Source: Sulfurisoma sediminicola (GTDB lineage: Bacteria > Pseudomonadota > Gammaproteobacteria > Burkholderiales > Rhodocyclaceae). Taken from it: a DNA stretch of 64,000 bases. The first letter of the stretch is position 1; every line of letters begins with the position of its first letter. The stretch lies in contig NZ_BHVV01000003.1 in the NCBI RefSeq assembly GCF_003865015.1, positions 62,001 to 126,000 of the forward strand, read 5' to 3'. The translations under genes were made by a program, and so were the position numbers. The notes under the pieces are model-generated. The model was not told the origin of the DNA, searched no databases, and was given only the letters and a program-made list of their open reading frames with translations. Below are positions 63,192-64,000 of the stretch, one piece after another.

Positions 63192-63422
63192 GATGGTATT
63201 CCTGTGTTGCGTCGGGAGCGGCAATGATAGGCGGGGCGGCTCCGCCTGCAAAATATTCCTTGGCATGAGGCCGGCTTTGACATAAGGTGGCGGGGCATTC
63301 GATTCAGGCAGTCGTTGTCCGGTAGTTCGTGCCCTCAGGGTTTCGGTTTTACCAGTCCCATCTACCTTTCTCGCTTGCATTCAGGGCCCCGGCCCGATTT
63401 ATATTTTTTTAAGGAAAGCACA
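63192..63422. other. Long leader region of the cold-shock gene
   Basis: 231 bp between msrA and the cold-shock gene, divergent. The last 60 bases are A+T-rich and end TTTTTTTAAGGAAAGCACA, with AAGGAAA as ribosome site. A long 5' leader is usual for CspA-type genes, whose mRNA folding responds to temperature. No promoter could be fixed. Confidence 0.45.
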
Positions 63423-63626
63423 ATGGCAACTGGTACCGTCAAGTGGTTCAACGACGCTAAAGGCTTCGGCTTCATCACCCCGGAAGATGGCAGCGACGAT
63501 CTCTTCGCCCACTTCTCCGAAATTCAGGGCAGCGGCTTCAAGTCCCTGCAGGAAGGTCAGAAAGTCAGCTTCGAGGTGAAGATGGGCCCGAAGGGCAAAC
63601 AGGCCTCCGCGATCAAGCCGATGTAA
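63423..63626 (+). CDS. CspA-family cold-shock protein
   Basis: 67 residues from ATG 63423. Single cold-shock domain with RNP1 KGFGFI and RNP2-type DLFAHFSEI; starts [20 protein letters not shown]. Binds single-stranded RNA and DNA and acts as RNA chaperone. Low-GC leader and strong terminator suggest a highly expressed monocistronic gene. Confidence 0.94.
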   Translation: MATGTVKWFNDAKGFGFITPEDGSDDLFAHFSEIQGSGFKSLQEGQKVSFEVKMGPKGKQASAIKPM

Positions 63627-63648
63627 TTTCGGCGCATCGCCAGAAGAA

Positions 63649-63676
63649 ACCGCAGCCTCGGCTGCGGTTTTTTTTC
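63649..63676 (+). terminator. Intrinsic terminator of the cold-shock gene
   Basis: CCGCAGC/GCTGCGG stem with a short loop, followed by eight T, starting 23 bases after the stop. The minus strand also has AA runs after the stem, so it may serve the convergent srkA-like gene as well. Confidence 0.85.
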
Positions 63677-63693
63677 GTCTGTGGCAGGTGCCG

Positions 63694-64000
63694 TTATGCC
63701 GGCAGCGGCGGCTCGTCCATCAGCGCGATCTGCTCGCGCAGTTCGAGGATGCGTTCCTCCCAGTAGCGCGGCTTGTCGAACCAGGGGAAGGCGAGGGGGA
63801 AGGCCGGATCGCTCCAGCGTCGCGCGATCCAGGCCGAGTAGTGGAGCAGCCGCAGGGTGCGCAGCCCTTCGATCAGATGGAGTTCGCGCGTGTCGAACTC
63901 GGCGAAGTCCTCGTAGCCGGCAAGAATGTCGTGGAGCTGGCGGGTGCGCTCGGAGCGGTCGCCCGAGAGCAGCATCCAGATGTCCTGCACCGCCGGCCCC
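63694..64000 (-). CDS. srkA: SrkA/YihE-like stress response kinase, C-terminal fragment
   Basis: About 101 residues; the frame is open to the window end, so the N-terminal kinase part is missing. The segment QDIWMLLSGDRSERTRQL, then YEDFAEFDTRELHLIEGLRT, HYSAWIARRWSDPAFPLAFPW and YWEERILELREQI, is the conserved C-terminal part of SrkA (RdoA/YihE), a Ser/Thr kinase fold protein related to aminoglycoside phosphotransferases that protects against stress-induced death in E. coli. Confidence 0.85.
   Translation of the reverse strand, partial: GPAVQDIWMLLSGDRSERTRQLHDILAGYEDFAEFDTRELHLIEGLRTLRLLHYSAWIARRWSDPAFPLAFPWFDKPRYWEERILELREQIALMDEPPLPA

Overview
The window is high-GC chromosomal DNA from a betaproteobacterium, most likely of the order Rhodocyclales. 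The gene families and gene orders point there: kdsD-kdsC-lptC-lptA, mlaFEDACB with an ABC exporter pair, ibaG and murA, running into a his operon that continues into hinT and tatABC, plus a phasin and an MSHA-type pilus cluster. It is ordinary chromosome carrying three accessory blocks. No rRNA, tRNA or CRISPR array was seen.

Layout. 1-1960: the end of hrpA, an EI24 membrane protein and a MoCF/CinA-like protein. 1974-3941: a complete small transposable element with 23-bp perfect inverted ends and an 8-bp target duplication. It holds only a transposase remnant (IS1595-like), a toxin-antitoxin pair and an unknown DNA-binding-like gene. 3951-4853: phasin gene with terminator and a strong promoter. 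4854-7594: lptA, lptC, kdsC, kdsD (KDO and LPS export). 7688-9505: an isolated polytopic membrane protein.

9564-30136: an MSHA-like type IV pilus cluster. It encodes a pilin behind a sigma-54 promoter, a sensor kinase, a class III adenylate cyclase, a prepilin, a giant prepilin-like protein with a split lectin domain, and the MshK/J/I/G/E/N/L/M-type machinery. It ends with a sigma-54-dependent response regulator. Kinase and regulator sit at opposite ends and probably form the pair that drives the pilin promoter.

30298-37118: mlaF-E-D-A-C-B (outer-membrane lipid asymmetry), a YadG/YadH-like ABC pair, ibaG and murA. 37123-44631: histidine biosynthesis, with hisC inverted next to a double-CZB zinc-domain gene. 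44628-46520: hinT and tatA-tatB-tatC, with an intrinsic terminator between tatA and tatB. 46517-57144: two divergent archaic chaperone-usher fimbrial operons with spore-coat-U-type subunits, inserted between tatC and a DegS/DegQ-like protease.

57225-64000: protease, Nif3-like protein, two conserved unknowns, a FimV-like protein, an orphan TRAP binding protein, msrA, a cold-shock gene and the end of a SrkA-like kinase. The common theme is the cell envelope (LPS, phospholipid transport, Tat export) plus two kinds of surface filament. The best candidates for something new are the transposase-less element carrying a toxin-antitoxin cassette, the lectin-containing giant prepilin, and the regulatory terminators inside operons.
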